Source of the DNA: Atopsyche davidsoni
Taxonomy: Eukaryota > Arthropoda > Insecta > Trichoptera > Hydrobiosidae
Length of the DNA: 64,000 bases
NCBI GenBank assembly: GCA_022113835.1
Contig: JAILWY010000002.1
Span: 5,186,501-5,250,500 of the forward strand
Reading direction: 5' to 3'
Shown here: one piece after another, positions 25,181-37,199 of the stretch
Layout of the letters: each line of letters starts with the position of its first letter
Numbering within the stretch: position 1 is the first letter of the stretch
Notes under the pieces: model-generated
Database searches by the model: none
The model's input: only the letters and a program-made list of their open reading frames with translations
What the model was told of the DNA's origin: nothing
Program-made: the position numbers and the translations under genes

Positions 25181-25543
25181 GTTGTATCTGCCAGAGGCGG
25201 AAGTAGATTGGCCCGCTTTATCGAATGGAGTATGTGTAACCTATTTAGATTATGCTTACACTTCACTTCGGTTCTAGGGATGTATTTGGGACGATGACTA
25301 AAATCGTAATAAAAAAAAGAAACAAGCGCGGTCTATACCTTTTACGAGTTTCATAAACTACCATTAGAAAAAAACAATGCGGTCTTTACTGTTTACGTCT
25401 GTGTAGCCAAAAATAGGTTCCTTTAAAAAATAGATTCCTTTAGAAATAATCGATTCGGCGCTGAGCTTTTGTGGTCTTGTCGACCAGATTTTGTCAACAA
25501 ATGGCCTGGAATAATTGCAGTGTTCCTCTGCCATTTTATCAAT

Positions 25544-25662
25544 GCTGCCTACACACGTTGCAATATAACCAAACGGTAATTATCTATAAGCGTCATCCTA
25601 TTTGGGGTGTTACTTTAAGCTGATGTTATTGGGTGGTTTGAAGCATGTGAAGGCAGCTTTAT
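25544..25662. mobile_element. Small MITE, GCTGCCTACACACG family
   Basis: Begins GCTGCCTACACACGTTGCAA and ends GTGAAGGCAGCTTTA, whose reverse complement restarts TAAAGCTGCCT. Related ends occur at 34238-34459 and 49198-49345. Confidence 0.5.
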
Positions 25663-26344
25663 ATTTTTTGGTAGTAGTAACGATATAATATATTAAAATA
25701 TAAAGGCCTATTTAGGGCAATAAAGTTTTGGATGATTTGTTACATTGTACCATATTCCTCCTTAACCTATCATAGTTCAACCACGTGTTAATCAGTAATT
25801 TTCTAGTAAAATAACTCATAATTATCAAAAAAACGTAGGTAGTTGATCTGATTCACATCCTGTGTTTTTTGATTTTTGCCCTATCAACAATTCGCCCTTG
25901 ATTTTTCTCACAGCAGCTAATTAACAATGCTTAATTGTTACAATGATAGTGATAGTAATAATAAAGTCGTAAACCAAATCAAATAATCAGACCATTCAGC
26001 TATTTTAAACAACAAAAAAATGCTGTATTAGCAAAAAGCGAATAAATTAGATTTTATTTAATATTATCCTGCACTACTATATTTAGATTTTAAAAAAGTG
26101 CAAATACAATCTGAAAGTTCATTGATAATGCACCATTAAATAAATTAACAGCTCGATTACGTGGGAAGTAACATTTAAATATTTGTAGTATCATCAAATA
26201 AAGTATAACAATGCCAATGTTGTTTCGTATGAATTATTTAGTATATTGATTATTTATTTGTACTTAAAGCCATTAAAAAAAATATTAAAATTCCAGATTC
26301 ACTATTTCTTTTAGTTAATTTATAATACAATAGTTTTTAGGACT

Positions 26345-26575
26345 ATGCTTACAATATGGTATGTAACTATCCCTTGTTCCTGCGCGCAGATTGTGGGGGG
26401 TTTACAACATGTGGTTTAGGCGTTAGCGTACATGGATTTATTTATTTCCGTTATTGAGTTATGTAAGAAAAAATCTGTATTAAAAAAAACCACCTTTTTG
26501 CATGAATTGAAGAAAAAGTTAAATAACGAGGCGTATGATGCTTTTACACAATTGCAATGTTCACACTTCCTCTAC
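26345..26575 (+). repeat. Unclassified repeat with GCGCGCAGRTTGTGGGG core
   Basis: CCTGCGCGCAGATTGTGGGG, then TTACAACATGTGGTTTAGGC and GCGTACATGGATTT, recur in the same order at 52822-52960 and, reversed, at 31905-31995. This supports a dispersed family of unknown class. Confidence 0.55.
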
Positions 26576-26922
26576 TAGTCTGCTCTACACAACCAGACCT
26601 TATTGGAGGCCATAAGTGCGGCTTTTGAGACTCCCTCAAAAAATAAGGTCACTAGTCTTCCTCATAAATCGAGTCCTTAAAAAGACACTTCATGGATTGT
26701 CCAAGAAGCCCACCAACTCCAACTTCAACTGCATAGCAATGTAGCCTATATTTGTGATATCATTCGAAAGATCGATGTCCTAAGTAAATTTGGTTTTCTG
26801 CCATCAAATAGTTAAATATTAAAGTGTATTTAGATTCTAGCATTGTTTTAAACAATATATATTTTTATATTTTCGAGGAGCAATTGAATGTACATATATT
26901 AACACTTCATTACTTCTTTGTC

Positions 26923-27088
26923 TTTCTTCATCGGGTGTCTCTCTTCAGAGAAGGTTGGCGACGATCTCACTGAGCATTTATGTTATGTCCAGTGTTAATG
27001 GTTTTCTTAGGGAAAATAGTGAAGTGGATCCCCGGGTCCCTTATATACCGCAGTTGTATATTCGAATCAAAAGTCTGCAGACTGCTTC
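26923..27088 (+). repeat. Dispersed repeat family A, copy 4
   Basis: TTTCTTCATCGGGTGTCTCT, AGAGAAGGTTGGCGACGATC, GTTTTCTTAGGGAAAATAGT and CCGCAGTTGTATATTCGAA match the first 170 bp of the longer copies. Confidence 0.65.
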
Positions 27089-27287
27089 TTCTTCTTACGT
27101 ATATAGCTTAAACTGCTTAAATACATGTAAATATTAAGGTACATGCTGATTTTATGAGTCATGTACTGTACTAAAAACAAATGGATTTTATTAGTTAATT
27201 TATAGAAGACACAGAATGTGAATTACCTACACTTGCAGTAAACTAGTGAAATTCCGAATATAATGCAAACAGTAGATATTTTAGGTA

Positions 27288-27485
27288 TACAAGGCGGTCC
27301 GATAAGTGCTCAGCCTACAAAAAAAAAAAACGAAATTTTGGAAAAGTGGCGATTTATTTCTCGAAGACCCAGCGATGCTCCAACTTCTTTTACCCAGTAG
27401 CCGTCTACGAGAATGTACTACACGATAGTAAATCTCTCTTGCGATACTAGCACCATCGGGCGGTACTTATCGGACCGCCCTCGTA
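27288..27485. mobile_element. mariner-like MITE with TA target duplication
   Basis: Left end TATACAAGGCGGTCCGATAA and right end (reverse complement) TAGTACGAGGGCGGTCCGAT are inverted repeats sharing GGCGGTCCGATAAGT. TA dinucleotides lie at both borders. About 198 bp, non-coding interior. End sequence and TA target fit the Tc1/mariner superfamily. Confidence 0.75.
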
Positions 27486-27592
27486 CTATACATATAATAT
27501 TTTGTTGCACATATATATCAGGTCCTAGGAATGGAGTGAAATAATCAGCGACTAAAAATTTAAAGCTTTGGCGTAGTAACAATAATAAAAGC

Positions 27593-27997
27593 CATGAATG
27601 TCATGCACGTCACAGCACGCAGCCTCCCACCACTGCCGGCTCCCCGCATAGACAGGCCCATAGAGCACGGGGTCTGGCCAGGGTGCTCCTCGGCCGGCTC
27701 CAGGTCGCCGCCGCCAGTGGTTCAGCCGCGTCCAGACGGAGCGGACGTGAGTTGCTGCAGCGCGTTTCTTTTTTATTTCGCCGGGGTTAGATGGTATATA
27801 TTTTTTAAAATAATTTTTTTTCACTCAAGTTTGTTCTCAAAGTGATTTTAACGAGTATTGTTGGATCTGTGGTTTTTTCGAGTTGTGACTTTGGGGGTTT
27901 GACTTTTTTGGGGGTTTGGGTTTTCGTTTTTGGCTGGAGACCTACGCAACGGCGCGTTATGCTCGAGCAATGATGGATACTTCTACCCATTGGCGGT
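27593..27997 (+). other. GC-rich block with two strong plus-strand splice donors
   Basis: 27593-27746 is GC-rich and ends in GGAC|GTGAGT. Further on, ATGATGGATACTTCTACCCA near 27969 is followed by TTGGCG|GTGAGT at about 27993. Either could be a first exon of a plus-strand gene with long introns. No partner exon was found and the short peptide (MMDTSTHW) is not recognisable. Confidence 0.25.
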
Positions 27998-30900
27998 GAG
28001 TTTTTTTTTATATTTTTGTAAGGTTTCGAAATTGTTTTTAGAATGTGTCGATATTAAAAACACGACTTCTTTTTTGAAGTTGTAAGTATATATTACACAA
28101 GCAGTGATATTAGTTTAGTGAATTAAAATACGTGAAGCCGACCGTGTAACAATAATAATCAATCGTTGCGATTTGTTACTTGTTGCTGATGGTTTTTTCG
28201 TACTTCGAGAAATTGCATTTAATGTTTATATCAAAAATGTAAGTTTTATATAAAAAAAAATGTTCTTACAATTATCTTACATTATAACAAAATAATTATT
28301 ACCACCCACATCGGAGTTCGATATCGACTCTCTGCTGGATATAAACGTCTCCACATTTTCATGCCTTTATCATATTGACTCGTTGAATTCTAGAACTTCA
28401 TTGATTCATCTTTTTTTGGTGTAATCTGGATCTTCTTATATTGGTTGTCCACCAAGATAAACAAAATGACAACATAAACTATGTACGCTGTTTAGAATCA
28501 AAGTCATTAGTATGTCCTTAAATTTTTGATCGTTTTTATTTTTGACGAGCTAACGTACCAATTGCCTCTGAATACTCACTATTACTTGTCTGCGTGCCTC
28601 TTCTCTTGCATCTTCCTACTTTTCCAGAGTATTGTGGTTAAAGAACGTTCCTAGTCTTGAGACTGCCTGAGTTTGAGTGTCCGCCAGTCATAATCTGTTT
28701 TAGCGAACTGCTAACAGAACACAAAAAATGTAGTGACAGCACAAAAAAATAATAGTTTTATTCTTGCACGTGTTGACAGTGAATATATATTTTTATTGTG
28801 TATGCAAAATCAACACTGAATCCAATTACGGATATTTGAAGTATCTATTTTTATATTTATTTTTAGAAAAAAAAAAACTTTCCCAGAAAATTCACCAAAA
28901 TACATTTTTTGAAATTAAGCTCACGTTGCAAATATACTTGGTGTATTAGCAAATATTATCATTTTTGCTGTTATTATATTTATACATAGTTATAAGGTAA
29001 ACTGCTGTATCTCGACGAAATGAGTTACTATTATTAATTTTAACTATGAATTAACCACAATGATATTTCTGATAAAAAAACGTGGCTGCATACATAATTC
29101 CAGTCTCAAATTTTGCGCGTACTAATTTTTGCATTACTTTGTGAAATCAAAATACTAGTTAAAATAAAATTTACAAGTTACAAAGATAAGAAATTCAACA
29201 ATAAAAAAAACAAATATATATTTTTTTATTCAAAATAATAATTTATTTAAAAAAATTAGTGGAAACTATTTTTTAAGCTAATTGATTCGATTTAAAATTT
29301 AAAAATATAATTACTCATCAAAGCGTCGATAGCATAAAAATATGTATGATAAATACAATGTTTTTATTCAAATTTGTTTTTTTTTGTTACGGTTATTAGT
29401 TTCTTAGATAATCCAGATGTATGTTAGTTTGAAAGCTACCGTTGAATAGGTTTCGAGGTAACACTTTAGCGCCCTAGAACAAATAGATATTCCCTCAAGT
29501 GTTAAAAAAAATTCAAGGGTTTACGAGTTTTGTTCACACGCCTTCGAAGCAGGGCTGAACTGGCGGGGCTCTTCAGTCCCTATAAAAAATAAGGGAAGTA
29601 TGTTCAGTTTGTAGACGTCATCATGCCAGCTTTAAACAAAAATATAAATAGCCAAGTGGCCAAGAGATTCAATTATTTATTTTTCAATTACAGACTCCGA
29701 GGAATACTTACAAATAAGAAAAATATTTTTATCTTCTAGATAATCCATATTTATTGATTGATTAGTGCTAGTTGATAAAAAAAAAACACTATGAATATAT
29801 AAATACATGGGGTGGTTCTGCGTTTCGGTTTAGTATCGGGCTCTCTTTGTTTCTTTGCTTGGCCATTTAACTGGCTCGAGTTTGAATGGAACCAAATAAG
29901 GTTTTTTTTCTCTCGTAAAGGGTATGGTCATTGCTTTGGTTCGCTACAAAGCTTCCGAAGAGATAAGAGAGATTTAAGTCTTTCTTTGTTGAATTATAAT
30001 AATTACGCTCTAAAGATTTGTAAAACATCCAATGTCTGCTTCCATGCTGAGGATGACCGACTCGTAGATGCCATTGCAGTAGGCACAATGTTATAAGTCT
30101 TTACACTTTTTATCTGAGTTTTATACTGATTGTGCTTTAGTCAAGTATTTATTAAAGTTTCCACTAAATAAAAAAACATACCTACATACCAGTTTTACGA
30201 AGCGACAACTCTCAACTAAGAGACCGCAATTTAATTACACTTGCTCTAAATTGACGTCTGTTATGTTTACACGTGCTTTATACTGTATTAAAAGTTGTAT
30301 GATGGCGGTGATTTTTTTAGTTATTCTGTTATAGTAGAGTATTTTAAAACACACAAATATGGCGCAATAATCGAGTGAAGGTATTGGAGAAAATATTTCT
30401 GGGTTAGGTTACATCAACTTTTTATCCAGGCGTTGACTCGAAACGATTATGTTGTTAAAAAAGGCAAAAGAACAATTAAGTGGACCGGGCGATTACTGCA
30501 AACGAAAGCTTCCTAAACTGTTGGTCGCGTCTTTTACGCAACCGATACAAAAAAAAAACAGTACTGAAATAGGTAAAAAAAAAATTTTTTTTGCTCAATT
30601 TTGGTTGTAATTTAAAAAATGAAAAAATTCGTTAATAATAAAACACAATATCGTAAAAAAATGTTTATGCAATTGATGCTCACGATATTAAAGATTTAGT
30701 GGAATATAAAGAAACATAGCCACAAAAATCATTAAATACACGAGTGAAATAGTTTTATCATCCCAATTGTTGTGGAACAGTCGAATTTTCACGCTGGCAC
30801 AAATATCACTTGTAAGTGAGTCTTTGGGAGACAAACCCAGACTCGCATCAGAACAACTGGCGTGAGACTCCCGCAGCCCCGGGCGACCGTCTGGACTCCG

Positions 30901-31205
30901 GCGCTGGCCATCCAACCCTGCTTCTCCAGACAATGCAGTCTATTGTTTTTTGCACCCACCGGGCTCCGAACCTACTCACCGCCGGTAGAAACCAAACGGA
31001 CCGCCTTTACCTCATCTGGTTTTGTCCTGCGCATCCAGACCTCCCAATTTGACGTTACGTTTTGTAGCTATTTCTCGAAGTCCACACCGCGAATGTGCAC
31101 ACTTATAATCCTTTTCTACACGTTAAATATCTATTATATATATTATTGATTTTTGTGAAGACAGTCTCACAGGAAGTACGATTTTGCCTATACAGGTTTT
31201 ATTAA

Positions 31206-31335
31206 TTGATAATGATTAAGTACATTTTTTCACATAATGCACCGGCCATGTAAGCTTGGGGATGTGGGTTCAAATCCCACACAAATTACGATGATATTTT
31301 TCTGAGAGTTTCTTTGATCAATTTTCAATATTTAA
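31206..31335 (+). repeat. Solo tRNA-derived repeat (same family as the 403-bp array)
   Basis: CACCGGCCATGTAAGCTTGG followed by GATGTGGGTTCAAATCCCAC and TTACGATGATATTT matches the tRNA-related part of the right-edge repeat. Its T-stem pairs perfectly (GTGGG/CCCAC), better than in the array units. The A-box half is missing, replaced by a TTAAGTACATTTTTTCACAT arm. Confidence 0.7.
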
Positions 31336-31619
31336 AAAAAAATTACTTAATTATTATCTATCTATTATATAATTTTGTATTGTTATGAAAATAAACATCT
31401 CAACAGGTATATTTTGAATTTAAAACGTTAAGTGTGTTGTATGAAGTTCTTGCAGTGTGTTTCTTTCACAATTTATTTTTACGAGCAGGTTCTCTAATCT
31501 CCGTGGCCATGTTTTATATAAATAATAATTGAATGATTGTGAGTGCTGCGATGGTGTTTTGCGATGTGCATAAACTCTTCGGCCATTTCGCGGTTAGATC
31601 TTGACGGTTCAATCGCGAG

Positions 31620-31674
31620 ATGGACGCTCCGCCAGCGGTTGCATCGTTAAAGAGCAGTATGCTGCATCATGCAG
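31620..31674 (+). CDS. Candidate first coding exon, unknown gene
   Basis: ATG in a GAGATGG context starts 18 codons (MDAPPAVASLKSSMLHHA) ending at GCAG|GTGAAT, a fair donor in phase 1, inside a GC-richer patch. A possible acceptor (TTCTCTAG) at 34812 would continue in frame for about 20 codons to a stop, but that join is unsupported. Chance occurrence is a real possibility. Confidence 0.2.
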
Positions 31675-31904
31675 GTGAATACGACGCGATTGACTCGAAT
31701 TGAACCTTGTGCTGTGTAAAAATGGCGATTTACGGCATCCAGTACGAGAGGTTACTTAATCGATTAGTATAAATTTCACGAAAGTGACATTTATTATAAA
31801 TGCTGCAGTAATGTAGCGAAGAACATTAAACTCTGCTGTTTTATAAATAGCACAAAAGTATTTTAAGTTTTTATTCTTTACATGCTTTGTTAGTTGGTCA
31901 GCAC

Positions 31905-31995
31905 ATTTCCAATATAATTTAATAAAAATTCTTAGTGTTTTTTTACATATAAAACATAACCAAACCTTGTAACCCCACAACCTGCGCGCAAAATT
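31905..31995 (-). repeat. Reverse copy of the GCGCGCAGGTTGTGGGG repeat
   Basis: CCTTGTAACCCCACAACCTG followed by CGCGCA is the reverse complement of the core at 26345 and 52822. Confidence 0.5.
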
Positions 31996-34237
31996 AGAGA
32001 AAAGCCACATAAAAATGTGTTAAAAATAATTTTAAAAAATACACCAATAATTAAGAACAGCATCTCTTGAAGAACGTAGAGATTTTTTTATAATCACAAT
32101 CGATTTAAATTAATTGTTATTAAATTATAAAAAAGTTAAAAGTCACATTTGAAATAAAGCGTGACTGACTAGTTGAGTATTCAATTTTTTTTATTTTTCG
32201 CTACTGTAACTGAGTGGATCGTAGCATGTCAAATAAAAACTACTTAATAGTGACTTATTAGGTAGGAAGTGTTTAATTAAAAAATCAATGTCTTATTATA
32301 CTTGAAAAATTATTTTATTATTTTTTGAAAAATTATTAAAGTAAGAAAAAAATCAGTTAGTAATTACTTGTTTGTGCAAGGAATTTAATTTTAGATATAT
32401 GTTATTTTATCAGGCGGATCCAGGCTGTTGAGTAAAGTGCACTCCTCATGATATCATGATGCAGTGGAGACCAGACCTCCCGCTGGCGAGTTGCGTGATA
32501 AAATGGCGTTCATTGGATAACTAATATAATACCAATCTTCGCAGGTTTTATTGCTCGAGGAATATAGCTTCCCTACTGTTTTTAATATTTATCGAGCTAA
32601 TTTTTCTGTCTTCAACGCTAATTCGACCGTCTTGTAGTTTCTCAACTCCGCAATACTCTATCTATGAAATAATTTGTATATTTATAAAATAAAAAATAAT
32701 TAATTGTTATTTTCAATAGCGTAAAAGTTAAGTTTTTACGCGATTAAAAAAACTACATTAATATTAATTTTATCATTAGTTATAGTCGATGTTGAATGGT
32801 CGTTTGTTTTTTTGTTCCCATTTTATTAAAAAATATATTTATTTAGGAAGCGATGTAATGGCTCCTTATTATTTTTCTATTATTGTCATTTACGTATGCT
32901 TGTAAAAAAAAACTCATTGATCACTGTTTTAATAAATTATATTTTTAATGTTTTACGTAGAAAAACCACAAGAGAGACAAAAAAGCACATTGCTCCTAGA
33001 ATTATTGTTATATTAGTATTTAAGGCCTTGTGTATTTCTGAAATTCCTAAGCCTTAATATATTTTTTTAAACAGCGATTTGCGTTCATAAAATAACTTTT
33101 TTGATGAAGAGGCATTCCAGTTTTTTAATTACATAATATATTTAATTATTTTATTAGTTTACTGCTTTTTATGTTTTATAGGGCAAAATCTTATAGAGAA
33201 TGGAGTTGTAAATTCGCGTTTACTGTAAATCTTGATAAGCCAACAATTTTGCTTATAACGGGTTGTGAGTAATATAATGTATACCAATATCATATAACGT
33301 CTTAAAAGATATTTTTTAAAGATTAATTTAATTCTTTGATTTTTAGTAGCAGATGTGGTATAAAAATATTTTTTCCTATTTATTGAATATGTATGTTTAA
33401 TGATAAATTTTTGTTATATTGTTACTTCTTCTTTTGATTAGTTGACATTGCAATCGAATTTACTTCGTTTGCTTTGATTTCTTTAAATAGCCTAATATTT
33501 CAGATCATATGAATTTAAAAAAAATTATTTCAATGCTGATTTGATTTAATAATAATCGAAAGCCACAATAAAGACGGCAAAAGTATTTAATGGTCATCAA
33601 TAGTTAAATTTCTTTCATTTGTCCACGTGACGCGTCGCGTCTGCAGAAAACGTTTTTTAATCAAATATTTATTTTATGTGACATTTGAAATAAATATTCG
33701 TATAATTTAAATGTTTATCCTTAGTCAATATTAAGCGGCATTTGATTAAAATAAATATCAGAAAAAAGACCGCAAGCTGGGTATAATGGCCCGGCATCGT
33801 TCCTTCAGTGTTATTAAAGATCGGAAAGAAAATATGCAATATGCTATATTGTGTAAATAATGTGGCGATGCGGAAAGATTTTCAGAAAAGTCCCATAAGT
33901 TAGCTGTGAAGACAAATATAACAATAACTACAAATCAAATCGAAAAACTATGACAATGCTAAGACAGTTTAATAATAAACATGAAATACTCCATACAAAA
34001 GTCATGTGATGATCGACTTGGAGTTATACATATTCTGTTCATACTTTTACTAATAAATATTTGAATTTTTCATAGTCACCCATGATGGTCTGCAAAACGA
34101 CGACAGTGATCATAGTTTGATAAACTATATTTTTACTCGTAAGAGCATGCGATGAAATCTCGCTTAGTATTTGATACAACATACTATAACATCACACATT
34201 TGGTAAACCACATAGTACGCTGGGATTAGTGTGGGAC

Positions 34238-34459
34238 GTTTAAAGCTGGCTACACACGCTGCGATATAATGTATAACCGAAAATTGACTATTCATTAGGC
34301 AAAACAAAAAAAAACACCCAAAAAGTAGGCTGTGTCGCAGCGTGTGTAGTATGCCAATAGCTTCCTCTTTTGCGTCATTTACTTAGTTAGGCACTGAAGT
34401 TTTTTTGGCTAATTGCTAATCGATTGCAGGTTGTGTCGCTGCGTGTATAGGCGGCTTGT
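34238..34459. mobile_element. MITE with long imperfect inverted termini
   Basis: AAGCTGGCTACACACGCTGC at the left pairs with TCGCTGCGTGTATAGGCGGC at the right over about 22 bp. An internal GTGTCGCAGCGTGTGTAG near 34333 repeats the same terminal motif, suggesting a nested or deleted second element. Confidence 0.6.
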
Positions 34460-36799
34460 CATCCTGCTGGGAATAAAAGCGAAACGTACGTTTATAATAT
34501 GCTTTGGTTTAAACCACACGCGAAGAAAAATAAACGATTATAAAATAAATGTCTGCAATGAATAAAGTCCCTATTAACAGAAACGTGATGACTAGTAAAT
34601 AAAATATGTTTATTTAATATAAATAATGTAAATAAAGCTGCACACGACTGCGCTTTATTGCTTTTTAAAATTATAGCAACAGTATTTGTTTGAATATTCC
34701 ACACGACGTGGTGATGTTACAAAAGGGTTGGTGAATTAATTTTATTACTTCATATGTAATATTTACAATAGGAAAGACAATACGACCAGGTCGTTATTTT
34801 TTTGGTTTATTTGTCGATTATTCTCTAGACACGAGGCCGTTAAAAGAGGCTGACTCTCTTCCCGGAACTCGAGCTGTGCTGGAATCTTATTAAATCCCTT
34901 GGTCTCCACATTCCTGGTTTGGTCTTTTTATGAAGATTGAAAATCTATATACGTATATAGCAAATAGTGATTTCTCATTCTCTGGTCGTTGGCCAGCAAT
35001 TATCCAATATTATTTAGCTTTAATTTAATCACTAGGCAATGTTTTCAAAAATGACAGTTTAAATGTTTATGCATAATTTGTACAACTTATTGATTATTGG
35101 CGTCCGATCTAAGCAAGCAATAAATCATTGCTTGCCCTTGAATATTCGTCTGCATTAAATATGCCTGAAATATATACTCAATGTTTTCTCAAATTACAGG
35201 GAAAGTACAACAATAAAATTTGAAATCAAGGCTTGCCCTTAATACAGCTGATGTGATATTCAATTTATTACGTTTATTTTATATTCTTTGAATGCAAACT
35301 GCAAGCGCAGGTTTTGACTTCATTGCAAGCCACCTTTATTATTTTAAAGGAAATTTATCAAGTAATTTTTTTTTAACATTTCTAAAAGCCTTAAAAAAAA
35401 TAAATGTCAGATCAGGCGTGCAACCTGACCGCGTGCGGCCGCGGTCCCCATGTGTGCCAACTTCTCGGAATTTCGCCGAGATTTTTTTTTGCCCTCTCTT
35501 TGTTTATGCAGGCCACTACTAATGAGTGACTGAACTTTTTAAGCAGCTCACTTTTGTTATTTTATAAGAGGCGGCCTCTGTTTACACGAACGCCCGCGGA
35601 AAGTTTACTTCTGACGAAATATCGCAAGAAAAAACGCCGCCGTGCTCTTGATGTGCTCTTTTTATCTTCCGGGGATAAATTATTAAGTTGACATTTATAT
35701 GTAAACGTCTGGCGAGGTCGGGGAAAAAAAACGTAATGAAAAAGCTTTGATGATTTCTTCTTCCGAGACTACCTGCGGGAGGTATTTAAATTTTTCATTT
35801 TTTTATATCAACGACTTGGTAAACTTACGGTCAAACTAAAATAGTATATATATGTAACAATCAAAAATAAGTATGACCAATTGTATGAGCACACTCGGAT
35901 GGACACAAGCGGCTATTCCTTTACACAGCTTCTTGACATTGTATTACTGATCAAACGGACTGGCTACAATTTTCACTGACCATTTTGAATAAATGATTTT
36001 TATTATTTGGCTGGTAGTGCACACACTATTGTACAGTCCAATTTTGATCAATGATGAGTGTATCCTTTCTCAACAACGACAACTCCAAAACAACTTTTAT
36101 TTACTTTGGTGGAAAGCTTTTATTCTCGGTAAAAGACCAGTTTAATAAAAATGAAGCTGAACAAAAGAAATTTGATATTGTAATCGAGTTTTAGAGAAAT
36201 TATAAGAGATTTCATAGTATACTGATAAAATTTTGAAAAAGCCAATATTTAATGTGAAAATAAATATTTCAATGGCATTTTTCAATTTTTTTAAATATAT
36301 CTAAGATGAATTTCAAAACAAGTCAAGGTAATTTTTATAATTATTGAAAAATCTATGCAAGTAGAGTGTTTTCATTTTTTGTACAAAATATCGGAAAGAA
36401 CTTCAGCATTCCATGCATATAATGTATTATTATATATTTTTTACAACTGAAATATTTTTTTATTAGTTTTGCACTATTCTCTATCTTCATTTCGCATTCA
36501 TTCGCCAGCCTGCGTAGGATGTTCGCCGAAAATGATACGAGGAACAAGTCAAATGCAAATGCAGGCTGTGTGCCTTGAGGCTCGCGAGTTGGCCGGAGCC
36601 ATGTTTGGCTCCGCGTGATGCAACTTAGCGCCATGTTTGAACCAGTCATCGAGGATGGTACCGAGACGACCGACTGCTTCCTGTCCCGAATATCTTTTGT
36701 ATCCAGCGAGGCTCGATCACTCGCTCTTCGAAAATATGCAACGGGGACATGACAGATCTGCGGCGTCGGGGTGGTCGCAGCGTTATTATAACCCTTCAT

Positions 36800-37199
36800 T
36801 CTTCTTCATCAAGTTCTTCTCCTCAGAATAAGTTGGCGAACATTTTACTGAGTATATACTCATGCTGAACTAGTGTTCGTGGTTTTCTAGGGGAAAACTA
36901 GTGTAGTGGGTTCTCGGGTCCTTCAACAACGCAGTTTTATATTGGAAAGAAAAGTCTGCGTATTGCTGCTGCCCAATAGCATTATCATAAATCCTTTTCT
37001 TACAAAGTTCTAGCGTTTAGATCTGATACTCCTTCTGCAGCAAGCAATAACATGAGTTCTCCACCTCGACAAGGTACTTCTAGAGCACACCCCTCCACAA
37101 TCATTTCAAGTCCACTATTCCATTATCAATACTTTACACACGCTCAGGGTACAGAATGACAACCATGCACAAGTAACATAATGGGGAGAGCGGGGAGGA
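36800..37199 (+). repeat. Dispersed repeat family A, near full-length copy
   Basis: About 400 bp. Blocks run from TTCTTCTTCATCAAGTTCTT through GGTTTTCTAGGGGAAAACTA, TATTGGAAAGAAAAGTCTGC, CTCCTTCTGCAGCAAGC and CACGCTCAGGGTACAGAATG to GGGGAGAGCGGGGAGG. Co-linear with 61430-61833. No coding frame was recognised, and the superfamily is unknown. Confidence 0.7.

Larger units (their letters stand above)
24014..27287. other. Upstream flank of the MIC13-like gene with a GC island
   Basis: AT-rich DNA with a GC-rich block at 24700-25180, one MITE (25544-25662), one unclassified repeat (26345-26575) and one copy of repeat family A (26923-27088). No coding exon is supported outside these. Confidence 0.45.

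Noticed and set aside
30820..31100. Apparent minus-strand exon ending in GATGAG|GTAAAG or CCGGCG|GTGAGT
   Set aside because: Different frames each look protein-like and no partner exon with matching phase was found. Possibly a transposon relic.
36353..36799. 148-codon minus ORF
   Set aside because: Crosses from AT-rich into GC-rich DNA without splice sites or recognisable domain. Judged chance.
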